A stretch of 6,184 bases of DNA, from NCBI GenBank assembly GCA_028288645.1, contig JAQBNJ010000342.1:1-6184 (forward strand), in the 5' to 3' direction. The notes below the pieces were generated by a model that searched no databases, was not told where the DNA came from, and worked only from the letters and a program-made list of their open reading frames with translations. Made by a program: the position numbers and the translations under genes. Of the stretch, positions 1-5,710 are shown piece after piece. Positions within the stretch are counted from its first letter, which is position 1, and every line of letters begins with the position of its first letter. Source of the stretch: Sediminibacterium sp. Lineage in GTDB: Bacteria; Bacteroidota; Bacteroidia; Chitinophagales; Chitinophagaceae.

Positions 1-460
1 CATATTTCACGATCATGGCAGTCGTTATGTAGGAAAAATTTACAACGACCAATGGATGATGGAACGCGGTTTCCTGGATGTAAAAACATTCAAGGATATC
101 GTTAGCGGAAGAAGTACGCAGAGATTGGTAACACTCGAGCCAGCACATACGGTTTCAGAAGCTGTAGAGATGATGAAGAAATACGATATCGAACACATAC
201 CTGTGATGAAAGGAACGGATTGCATTGGCGCCGTGAGCGAAAGTGGTTTGTTCCAGAAAGTATTCAGTAACCCCGAGATCAAAAACGCGACGGTGGAAAG
301 TGTACTGGAAGCCGCATATCCCGTTGTTGATTTTGATACGCCGGTAGAAAGATTAGGCAGCCTCATCACCAAAGAAAACGGCGCAGTACTGGCCAAAGAT
401 GAAAAAGGCGAGTTCCATATTGTTACGAAGTATGATGTGATACAGAGTTTGGCGAAATGA
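1..460 (+). CDS. cbs: Cystathionine beta-synthase, C-terminal part (5' truncated by window)
   Basis: This is the last 152 codons of a pyridoxal-phosphate enzyme that condenses serine and homocysteine into cystathionine in the cytoplasm (transsulfuration). The reading frame is open from base 2 to the edge, so the ATG at 56 is internal and not the start. The first visible residues include DHGSRYVGKIYNDQWM, the typical end of the fold-type II catalytic core in the Bacteroidota version. Two CBS modules follow, at about visible residues 33-85 (RLVTLEPAHTVSEAVEMM through DIEHIPVM) and 95-150 (TVESVLEAAYPVV through FHIVTKYDVIQSLA). Such a pair often binds adenosyl ligands and modulates activity, but its ligand here cannot be read from sequence. 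The PLP lysine lies outside the window. An O-acetylserine-dependent cysteine synthase with a CBS tail cannot be excluded. The gene ends 118 bp before a LysR regulator on the same strand. Confidence 0.85.
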   Translation, partial: IFHDHGSRYVGKIYNDQWMMERGFLDVKTFKDIVSGRSTQRLVTLEPAHTVSEAVEMMKKYDIEHIPVMKGTDCIGAVSESGLFQKVFSNPEIKNATVESVLEAAYPVVDFDTPVERLGSLITKENGAVLAKDEKGEFHIVTKYDVIQSLAK

Positions 461-465
461 TTATT

Positions 466-575
466 AATTAATAATTAGTAGTTAATAGTTAACAATTGAA
501 TCGCATAATTTGTACCATGAATCAATATCATCTTGCACAGCACAATTATTAATTATTCACTATTAACTATTAATT
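466..575. repeat. Long AT-rich imperfect inverted repeat
   Basis: The arms at 466-498 and 543-575 are complementary at 28 of 33 positions and enclose a 44-nt loop. They consist almost only of A and T, built from words such as TTAATAGTT and TAATTATTAATT, so some of the match reflects low complexity. The element fills most of the 118-bp gap between the cbs-like gene and the LysR gene and stops 3 bp before the LysR start codon. It may be a weak terminator for the upstream gene, a dispersed intergenic repeat, or both. There is no GC-rich stem and no clear T tract after the right arm. Confidence 0.6.
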
Positions 576-578
576 GAC

Positions 579-1478
579 TTGATCTCCATCCGTCACGATG
601 TCTTCCTCGCCGTAGCTCAGCAGAAAAGTTTTTCAAAGGCGAGCCAGGTATTGTATATTTCACAACCTGCCATCAGCAAACACATCAAATCGCTGGAAGA
701 ATATTATAAGACCAAACTGTTCGACAGGAAAGGTATTCATATAGAACTCACCCCGGCGGGAAAATTACTTTTCGAAAAACTTACGGAAGTAAAGCGGATA
801 CAGGAGCAGACCGAATTCGAGTTATCGGGCATCAATGATGTAATGCAGGCCAAAGGCGTTTTAAAACTTGGTGCAAGTACTACGGTTGCATTGTATATAC
901 TTCCTAAAGTTTTATCGTCATTTAACCAGCATTACCCGCAGATCAATATTAGTTTGCTCAACAGGAACTCAGAAATTGTGTTGGAAGCATTGCTCAATGG
1001 CGATATTGATCTTGGTATTATTGAAGGTCCGGTTAAACGCGCCAATATCAATCACAAACCTTTTTTAACCGACCAGGTTGTAGCTGTGTGCAGCAAAAAA
1101 AGCCCCATTGCCAAACGGAAAACATACGCGATAAAAGAGATCATACACATGCCCATCGCGATACGTGAACGGGGAAGCGGTACATTGGCAGCTTTAAAAC
1201 AAACACTTGAAAAGAATCATAAAAAAATCAGACAGCTCAATATCAAAGTGCGGTTAGGCGGCACCGAAGCCCTTAAAAATTTTTTAATAGAATCAGATTC
1301 CCTGGGGTTTTTGCCCAACCGTTCCGTGATCAAGGAAATAAAATACGGTGAATTAACCGTGATCCATTTTGAAGGTTTGCATATTGAAAGAAATTTCTAT
1401 TTTATCCAGCGCAAAGGAGAAAACAGCGGCCTGAATAAGATCTTTATAAAACTGGCGCAGCAGATCTATAACGTTTAG
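579..1478 (+). CDS. LysR-family transcriptional regulator, CysL-like
   Basis: This is a cytoplasmic DNA-binding regulator of 299 residues, the usual LysR length. Residues 1-60 form the winged helix-turn-helix, with the signature SFSKASQVLYISQPAISKHI at 17-36, then LFDRKGIHIELTPAG. A linker helix covers about 61-90. The type 2 periplasmic-binding-like effector domain runs from about 93 to 295 and begins KLGASTTVALYILPKVLSSF, with GDIDLGIIEG at 141-150. The LGASTT...LP opening resembles CysL/CbbR-type members, some of which control sulfur assimilation, so a sulfur- or amino-acid-related signal is plausible but unproven. The start is TTG: an in-frame stop at 564-566 and the absence of any early ATG or GTG leave it as the only reasonable choice, and the N-terminus then matches family length. 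The gene lies 58 bp upstream of threonine synthase, with a candidate LysR box between them. Confidence 0.9.
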   Translation: MISIRHDVFLAVAQQKSFSKASQVLYISQPAISKHIKSLEEYYKTKLFDRKGIHIELTPAGKLLFEKLTEVKRIQEQTEFELSGINDVMQAKGVLKLGASTTVALYILPKVLSSFNQHYPQINISLLNRNSEIVLEALLNGDIDLGIIEGPVKRANINHKPFLTDQVVAVCSKKSPIAKRKTYAIKEIIHMPIAIRERGSGTLAALKQTLEKNHKKIRQLNIKVRLGGTEALKNFLIESDSLGFLPNRSVIKEIKYGELTVIHFEGLHIERNFYFIQRKGENSGLNKIFIKLAQQIYNV

Positions 1479-1492
1479 TTATAGCTCATAAC
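1478..1492. promoter_or_regulatory. Candidate LysR operator (T-N11-A box)
   Basis: GTTAT-AGCTC-ATAAC is a perfect 5-bp dyad with a 5-bp spacer. It contains T1479 and A1491 separated by 11 bases, the classical LysR T-N11-A arrangement. It begins at the last base of the LysR stop codon and lies about 33 bp before the -7 motif of the threonine synthase gene. A further GTTAT at 1510-1514 could be a half-site nearer the promoter. Binding by the neighbouring LysR protein is an inference. Confidence 0.5.
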
Positions 1493-1524
1493 AACTATAT
1501 ATTATCTGAGTTATACGATGTTTC

Positions 1525-1532
1525 TACTTTTG
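1525..1532 (+). promoter_or_regulatory. Candidate -7 promoter element of the threonine synthase gene
   Basis: TACTTTTG matches the Bacteroidota -7 consensus TAnnTTTG at every fixed position. No clear -33 TTTG lies about 20 bp upstream, which would fit a promoter needing an activator. The motif ends 4 bp before the GTG start codon, so transcription would begin at or very near that codon and give a leaderless or nearly leaderless mRNA. Confidence 0.45.
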
Positions 1533-1536
1533 CGTC

Positions 1537-2697
1537 GTGGAAACAATACTTACATCCCGCTCATTTTTACAAGATCTCCGTTGTCCGGTTTGCCGGAAGA
1601 CCTATCCTTCTTCGATCATACAATCCTATGCGACCTGTTGCAACCAACCCTTATTGGCTCATTACCGGCCAACTTCTCTTTCCAGGAAAATGTTTACAGG
1701 CAGGCCGTATACGATGTGGCGCTACGCTGAATTTCTCCCGGTTTTTGATGAAAAGAATATTGTGAGCCTTGGTGAAGGATGGACCCCCATCCTTCCACTA
1801 AAAAATCTATCGGCGCAACTCGGTATAAGAGAAATTCTGTTGAAAGATGAAAGTGTAAATCCTACCGGCTCCTTTAAAGCAAGAGGGTTAAGTGTGGCCA
1901 TTTCAAAAGCAAAAGAATTAGGTATTGAACATTGCATCATACCAACCGCAGGCAATGCAGGCGGCGCCATGAGTGCTTATGCGGCCAAGGCGGGTATCAG
2001 GGCAACCGTGATCATGCCGAAACATACACCGTCCGCATTAAAAGAAGAATGCAGGATGTATGGCGCAGAACTTATTTTACTGGATGGCCTCATAGATGCC
2101 TGCGGCAAAAAAGCAAAACAAATGGCAGCTGAAATAGGCGCCTTTGATATGTCGACCATGAAAGAGCCCTACCGGTTGGAGGGAAAGAAAACCCTGGGGT
2201 TTGAAATAGCTGAGCAACTAAACTGGCGTTTGCCGGATCTCATTATATATCCCACAGGCGGTGGAACCGGGTTGATAGGCATGTGGCAGGCATTCAAAGA
2301 AATGCAGCGGTTGGGCTGGTTAACCGGCAAACTACCGAGGATGGTAATTGTACAATCAAAAAAATGTAATCCTATGATACAAATGTTCGAAAACGGAACT
2401 GTACCCGAAACTTTTATACCCGAAGCATCGATTGCATATGGTCTTTCTGTGCCCTATCCGTTTGCCAAAGATCTTATACAGCAAGTGGTATTGGAAAGCA
2501 ATGGCACAGCCATCACGGTTACTGAAGAAGAAATGGAAAAAGGCATAGAGCATATTGCCGTTACAGAAGGCTTACTTCTTTCACCCGAAGGAAGCGCCAC
2601 TTATATCGGTTTAAAAAAACTGATCGAAAAAGATTATGCAAAAGAAGATGAATCGGTATTGTTATTCAATACAGGCTCCTGGTTCAAATACAGGTAA
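1537..2697 (+). CDS. thrC: Threonine synthase, zinc-ribbon-bearing archaeal/plant-like type
   Basis: This is a pyridoxal-phosphate enzyme of 386 residues, predicted to convert O-phosphohomoserine to threonine and phosphate in the cytoplasm. The N-terminus carries a small zinc-ribbon-like cysteine set (CPVC at 16-19, CC at 34-35). A fold-type II core follows: LGEGWTPILPL at 78-88, NPTGSFKARG at 108-117 with the likely PLP lysine K114, the TAGNAGGA phosphate/cofactor loop at 137-144, and the PLP-phosphate loop TGGGTG at 240-245. GTG at 1537 is chosen because no other usual start codon precedes the first cysteine pair and an in-frame stop lies at 1507-1509. The next ATG (codon 52) would remove the cysteines. 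The protein differs from the roughly 430-residue ThrC of E. coli, so it could be a paralog with a related substrate; cysteate synthase is a known relative. It follows the LysR gene and ends 3 bp from the stop of the convergent DUF4846 gene. Confidence 0.82.
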   Translation: METILTSRSFLQDLRCPVCRKTYPSSIIQSYATCCNQPLLAHYRPTSLSRKMFTGRPYTMWRYAEFLPVFDEKNIVSLGEGWTPILPLKNLSAQLGIREILLKDESVNPTGSFKARGLSVAISKAKELGIEHCIIPTAGNAGGAMSAYAAKAGIRATVIMPKHTPSALKEECRMYGAELILLDGLIDACGKKAKQMAAEIGAFDMSTMKEPYRLEGKKTLGFEIAEQLNWRLPDLIIYPTGGGTGLIGMWQAFKEMQRLGWLTGKLPRMVIVQSKKCNPMIQMFENGTVPETFIPEASIAYGLSVPYPFAKDLIQQVVLESNGTAITVTEEEMEKGIEHIAVTEGLLLSPEGSATYIGLKKLIEKDYAKEDESVLLFNTGSWFKYR

Positions 2698-2700
2698 ATT

Positions 2701-3474
2701 TTACCAGCGTCTTAATTGATTGGCAGAAAATATCCAGGTTGCTGTAATCACCTGTTTATCATTTGCCAGTTCATGCCATGGACCATAGCCGCTGTTTAAC
2801 GGATTTAAAAGAATATGTATGTCCTGTGCAGGCATATATCCTTCTGCCAATAAATATATTTTTTTACCCGTTTGTTTGTTGATGGCCATATCAACCACTA
2901 TTTCTGCATGGCCGGGTGCACCTCCTTTTACAAACACATCACCCGGCTGCATATCAGTGATATTTTTTACGGATTTCAATTGCTGTTCCAGTGTATAGGA
3001 ACCGCAATTGATAAATACTATTTCCATAAACTTCCGGAATGCCTCTTTTTCATTTGTGGGATTGTTCTTCAAGAACTGTGAGAATTGATACACGGTATGA
3101 TTGTCCTTTGGGATGCGTATGCTATCGTATAATTTCTTTCCATAAAAATATTCTGCGCGCAAACGCATCACGGCATCCGCGCATTGCTGCAGGTCCCTGT
3201 CACCTGTAGAAATATCTATCACTGCATAATGCAGGGATTGATCCGATTTAGGTTGTTTGTTATAGAGGTAAACTGTTTTATCTTTTCGAAGGGGAAGATT
3301 ACGCAGGTAGTCTGCAAACAGGTTTGTGCTGACCGGTATTCTTTCGAAACCCGCTGGCAGCGGGATCTCTTTTATCGAATGCATCGAAGGATTAAACCCG
3401 GGGACAATGCCGGTTTCGGTGATGCATCCCAAACAGGTTAACAGCAGAATTGTTTTGATAGGTTGACTAAGCAT
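2701..3474 (-). CDS. DUF4846 family protein, probable lipoprotein
   Basis: This 257-residue protein belongs, as I recognise it, to DUF4846, a family of unknown function common in Bacteroidota. The N-terminus is a short signal peptide (K7, then hydrophobic ILLLTCLG) ending at a cysteine. C17 in CLGC is the likelier lipidation site, although position -3 is not the usual Leu. C14 is an alternative. Typical family blocks follow: DLQQCADAVMRLRAEY at 94-109, GDVFVKGGAPGHAEIVVD at 178-195, and EGYMPAQDIHIL at 211-222. The order (Cys98 at a helix start, then GD...GH with His189) loosely resembles NlpC/P60-type cysteine hydrolases, but that is only my inference. The protein would sit in the periplasm, probably membrane-anchored. 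It is convergent with threonine synthase and divergent from the BtuF-like gene across 79 bp. I saw no good promoter for it. Confidence 0.8.
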   Translation of the reverse strand: MLSQPIKTILLLTCLGCITETGIVPGFNPSMHSIKEIPLPAGFERIPVSTNLFADYLRNLPLRKDKTVYLYNKQPKSDQSLHYAVIDISTGDRDLQQCADAVMRLRAEYFYGKKLYDSIRIPKDNHTVYQFSQFLKNNPTNEKEAFRKFMEIVFINCGSYTLEQQLKSVKNITDMQPGDVFVKGGAPGHAEIVVDMAINKQTGKKIYLLAEGYMPAQDIHILLNPLNSGYGPWHELANDKQVITATWIFSANQLRRW

Positions 3475-3542
3475 GTGTTGGTTTTTCTATCTGATTCAAC
3501 TCTCAATTGTTTGCACAAATACGATCTGTTAAAAGTTCTCAG

Positions 3543-3550
3543 TATTTTTA
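3543..3550 (+). promoter_or_regulatory. Candidate -7 element before the BtuF-like gene
   Basis: TATTTTTA matches TAnnTTTG except for the last base and ends 3 bp before the ATG at 3554. As for threonine synthase, this would give an almost leaderless transcript. A TTTG at 3510-3513 is too far upstream (29 bp) to be a standard -33 partner, so the call is weak. The 79-bp divergent gap also holds TTTG-N2-CAAA (3510-3519), a small dyad that could serve either direction. Confidence 0.25.
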
Positions 3551-3553
3551 CGA

Positions 3554-4342
3554 ATGCCTGTTTACAAAGACCAGTTAAACCGCGAAATAACTTTGCAGGG
3601 AACTCCGCGAAGGATCATTTCATTGGTTCCTTCACAGACAGAATTATTATTTGATCTCGGGCTGGATGAGAAAGTGATCGGTATCACTAAGTTCTGCGTT
3701 CATCCTGAACATTGGTTCAGGAATAAAACAAGGATAGGAGGAACAAAAACCATCAAGATAGATTTGATCGCCTCTTTACAACCTGATCTGATCATAGCCA
3801 ACAAAGAAGAAAATGTACAGGAACAGATCACCGCTTTAGAAAAGATCGCGCCGGTGTGGGTCAGTGATATCAACAATATAGAAGAAGCATATCGTATGAT
3901 CGGGAGCATAGGCGAGATCACTGGAACTTCTTTGAGAGCAGACGATTTGATCAGCCAGGTCAAAAAAGAATTGGCAGTATTGAATTCGCCCACACAAAAA
4001 AAATATCGGGCAGCTTACCTTATCTGGAAGGATCCGTATATGTCAGTTGGCGGTGATACATTTATCAGTGATATGTTACGGATAAGCGGCTTTGAAAATG
4101 TATTGGCAGATCAAACACGTTATCCATCAATCACAACTGCAGAACTACGATCAAAAAATACTGAACTGGTTTTTCTTTCCTCAGAACCCTATCCTTTTAA
4201 ACAAAAACATGTTGATGAATTGCTTGCTGAACTGCCAAACGTAACGATCATGTTGGTAGACGGCGAGATGTTCAGTTGGTATGGTAGCCGGATGCGATAT
4301 GCTGCGGGATATCTCAAGGCGCTACGCGAGAAACTAAGATAA
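3554..4342 (+). CDS. BtuF-like helical-backbone metal receptor protein lacking a signal peptide
   Basis: This 262-residue protein has the fold of type III ABC substrate-binding proteins (COG0614, Peripla_BP_2), which bind cobalamin, heme or siderophores. Landmarks are PRRIISLVPSQTELLFDLGL at 18-37, VIGITKFCVHPE at 41-52, the middle block GGTKTIKIDLIASLQPDLII at about 63-82 and the closing strand before the inter-lobe helix. In the C-terminal lobe, VGGDTFISDMLRISGFENV precedes the end segment SWYGSRMRYAAGYL. Unusually, the first residues (MPVYKDQLNREITLQGTPRR) are polar and contain no signal peptide or lipobox. A stop codon at 3530-3532 excludes an N-terminal extension, so the protein should be cytoplasmic as encoded. 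No permease, ATPase or TonB receptor lies beside it here. Ligand and role are unknown. It is divergent from the DUF4846 gene. Confidence 0.82.
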   Translation: MPVYKDQLNREITLQGTPRRIISLVPSQTELLFDLGLDEKVIGITKFCVHPEHWFRNKTRIGGTKTIKIDLIASLQPDLIIANKEENVQEQITALEKIAPVWVSDINNIEEAYRMIGSIGEITGTSLRADDLISQVKKELAVLNSPTQKKYRAAYLIWKDPYMSVGGDTFISDMLRISGFENVLADQTRYPSITTAELRSKNTELVFLSSEPYPFKQKHVDELLAELPNVTIMLVDGEMFSWYGSRMRYAAGYLKALREKLR

Positions 4343-4368
4343 CTTATAACGTTATTGCGAAAATGGCG

Positions 4369-4461
4369 GACACGAATTACACGAATTGAAACGAATGATT
4401 TCTGAAACATATGATGTATCAACAAATCGGGGAATTCGTTTTAATTCGTGTAATTCGTGTC
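4369..4461. repeat. 93-bp intergenic inverted repeat with tandem-word arms
   Basis: The arms at 4369-4396 and 4434-4461 are reverse complements at 27 of 28 positions and enclose a 37-nt loop. Each arm contains a tandem 9-mer (ACACGAATT twice in the left arm), followed by a related AAACGAAT. No T tract follows the right arm, so it is not an obvious intrinsic terminator, although a stem this long would form in RNA. It fills the middle of the 202-bp gap between the BtuF-like gene and fbaA. I read it as a dispersed palindromic repeat. No open reading frame or clear target-site duplication is visible. Confidence 0.8.
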
Positions 4462-4484
4462 AGATAGCAAAAAGCTAACAACCG

Positions 4485-4508
4485 TTTGCGCCAACTAAAC
4501 TATCTTGC
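4485..4508 (+). promoter_or_regulatory. Possible fbaA promoter region, weak
   Basis: TTTG at 4485-4488 and TATCTTGC at 4501-4508 resemble Bacteroidota -33 and -7 elements, but the 12-bp spacing is shorter than the usual 19-20 or so, and the second lacks one T of TAnnTTTG. The order TTTG, CGC, CTAA, ATCTT also occurs in the fbaB promoter region. From 4509 the leader is A- and C-rich, without a Shine-Dalgarno sequence, up to the ATG at 4545. Confidence 0.2.
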
Positions 4509-4544
4509 CAACTCCAAAAACAATCAACAAAACAACCCTTACAA

Positions 4545-5612
4545 ATGAAAAAATACAGCGCCGGCGTTTTATTCGGTAAAGAGCTCGAAGCATTATATAA
4601 CGATGCAAAAGACAACCAGTTTGCCCTACCCGCAGTAAACACTATTGGAACCAATACCATCAACGCGGTTCTTGAAACGGCGGCGAAAGTAAACTCTCCT
4701 GTTATCATCCAGTTCTCCAATGGCGGTGCGCAATTCATTGCCGGCAAAGGAATGCCGAATGACAAACTGCAGGCAAATATTTCAGGTGGTGTATCCGGTG
4801 CATTGCATATACATAATGTGGCTAAATATTATGGCGTACCTGTTGTATTACACACTGACCATGCTGCCAAAAAATGGTTGCCGTGGGTAAGTGGTCTGAT
4901 AGATGCAGGCGAACATTTTTTCAAAGAAAAAGGCCAGCCGCTTTTCAGTTCACACATGCTCGATCTTTCAGAAGAACCTTTGGAAGAGAATATCCATACA
5001 TCAGTCGAATTCTATAAACGCATGGCTCCTCTCGGGATGAGTATTGAAATTGAATTAGGCGTTACAGGCGGTGAAGAAGATGGCGTTGATAACAGCGGTA
5101 TTGAAAATGATAAACTCTACACACAACCCCAACACGTTGCTTATTCTTATACGGAACTCAGTAAAGTAGGTAACCTGTTTACAGTTGCTGCTGCATTCGG
5201 TAATGTGCATGGTGTATATAGCCCGGGTAATGTTGAACTTAGGCCCGTTATCTTAAAGAACAGCCAGGATTATATCGAGAAAGAATTAAAGACAGGCCCT
5301 AAACCTGTTTACTTTGTTTTCCATGGCGGAAGCGGTTCACCGCAACATCAGATCAGGGAAGCGATCGGTTATGGCGCCATCAAAATGAATATAGATACAG
5401 ATATGCAATGGGCATTCTGGGAAGGGATCCAGCAGTTCTATGTTAAGAATGAAGGTTACCTGCAGGCACAATTAGGTAACCCAGAAGGCGCTGATAAACC
5501 AAATAAAAAGTATTACGATCCAAGGGTATGGTTACGCAAAGCTGAAGAAAACTTCAGTAAGCGTTTGGAAGTGGCGTTTGAGGACTTGAATTGTATTAAC
5601 CGGAACGCATAA
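4545..5612 (+). CDS. fbaA: Fructose-bisphosphate aldolase, class II (zinc-dependent)
   Basis: This cytoplasmic enzyme interconverts fructose 1,6-bisphosphate with dihydroxyacetone phosphate and glyceraldehyde 3-phosphate, in glycolysis and gluconeogenesis. At 355 residues it matches the class IIA length (E. coli FbaA, 359), with an offset of four residues. Expected residues are all present: catalytic base D105 and zinc ligand H106 in HTDHAAKKWLPW, E170 in EIELGVTGGEEDG with the active-site-loop E178, zinc ligands H222 (FGNVHGVYSPGN) and H260 (FHGGSGS), and the substrate-binding NID motif at 282-284 (KMNIDTDMQWAFWEGI). The start ATG gives MKKYSAGVLFGKELEALY, the usual beginning, with no earlier in-family residues. 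No Shine-Dalgarno sequence is visible. A strong hairpin terminator follows 23 bp after the stop, and a class I aldolase gene lies directly downstream. Confidence 0.97.
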   Translation: MKKYSAGVLFGKELEALYNDAKDNQFALPAVNTIGTNTINAVLETAAKVNSPVIIQFSNGGAQFIAGKGMPNDKLQANISGGVSGALHIHNVAKYYGVPVVLHTDHAAKKWLPWVSGLIDAGEHFFKEKGQPLFSSHMLDLSEEPLEENIHTSVEFYKRMAPLGMSIEIELGVTGGEEDGVDNSGIENDKLYTQPQHVAYSYTELSKVGNLFTVAAAFGNVHGVYSPGNVELRPVILKNSQDYIEKELKTGPKPVYFVFHGGSGSPQHQIREAIGYGAIKMNIDTDMQWAFWEGIQQFYVKNEGYLQAQLGNPEGADKPNKKYYDPRVWLRKAEENFSKRLEVAFEDLNCINRNA

Positions 5613-5635
5613 TTATATTACGGGAAAAAATTATG

Positions 5636-5690
5636 GCCGCAGATTCGCAGATTAGAAATAAAAATCTGCGAATCTGCGGCTTATTTTTTT
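5636..5690 (+). terminator. Intrinsic terminator after fbaA
   Basis: A perfect 18-bp stem (5636-5653 with 5663-5680) encloses a 9-nt A-rich loop, followed by TTATTTTTTT at 5681-5690. Each arm contains the 8-mer CGCAGATT twice in tandem on one strand. An A run upstream (5625-5630) can pair with the T tract, so the hairpin may work in both directions. It should separate fbaA from fbaB transcription. The tandem-word stem also looks like a dispersed intergenic palindrome reused as a terminator. Confidence 0.88.
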
Positions 5691-5710
5691 AGATAAAACC
5701 CATCTTCTTT

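Noticed and set aside
56..58. ATG at 56 as the start of a free-standing CBS-domain protein
   Set aside because: The frame stays open upstream and encodes the conserved DHGSRYVGKIYNDQW segment, so the gene extends beyond the window.
40..396. 118-codon open frame on the minus strand inside the cbs-like gene
   Set aside because: It lies antisense to a clearly recognised protein with two CBS modules and shows no family features of its own; it is a shadow.
518..553. Short frame MNQYHLAQHNY followed by a stop, within the loop and right arm of the inverted repeat upstream of LysR
   Set aside because: Only 11 codons, with no ribosome binding site, no regulatory codon run and no attenuator-like structure; more likely chance.
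1518..1730. 70-codon frame overlapping the start of threonine synthase, beginning with ATG at 1518
   Set aside because: It is out of frame with the zinc-ribbon and PLP motifs and has no recognisable features; the GTG frame carries the conserved protein.
3475..3553. Cobalamin riboswitch or another structured leader before the BtuF-like gene
   Set aside because: The divergent gap is only 79 bp and lacks the conserved B12-box-like core; it is too short for a cobalamin riboswitch.
4346..4355. ATAACGTTAT palindrome just after the BtuF-like stop codon
   Set aside because: 10 bp of AT-rich symmetry with no T tract and no promoter nearby; expected by chance at this composition.
4369..4461. CRISPR-like or phage-attachment interpretation of the repeated ACACGAATT words
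   Set aside because: The repeats abut without spacers and are arranged as an inverted pair; no cas, integrase or tRNA gene is present.
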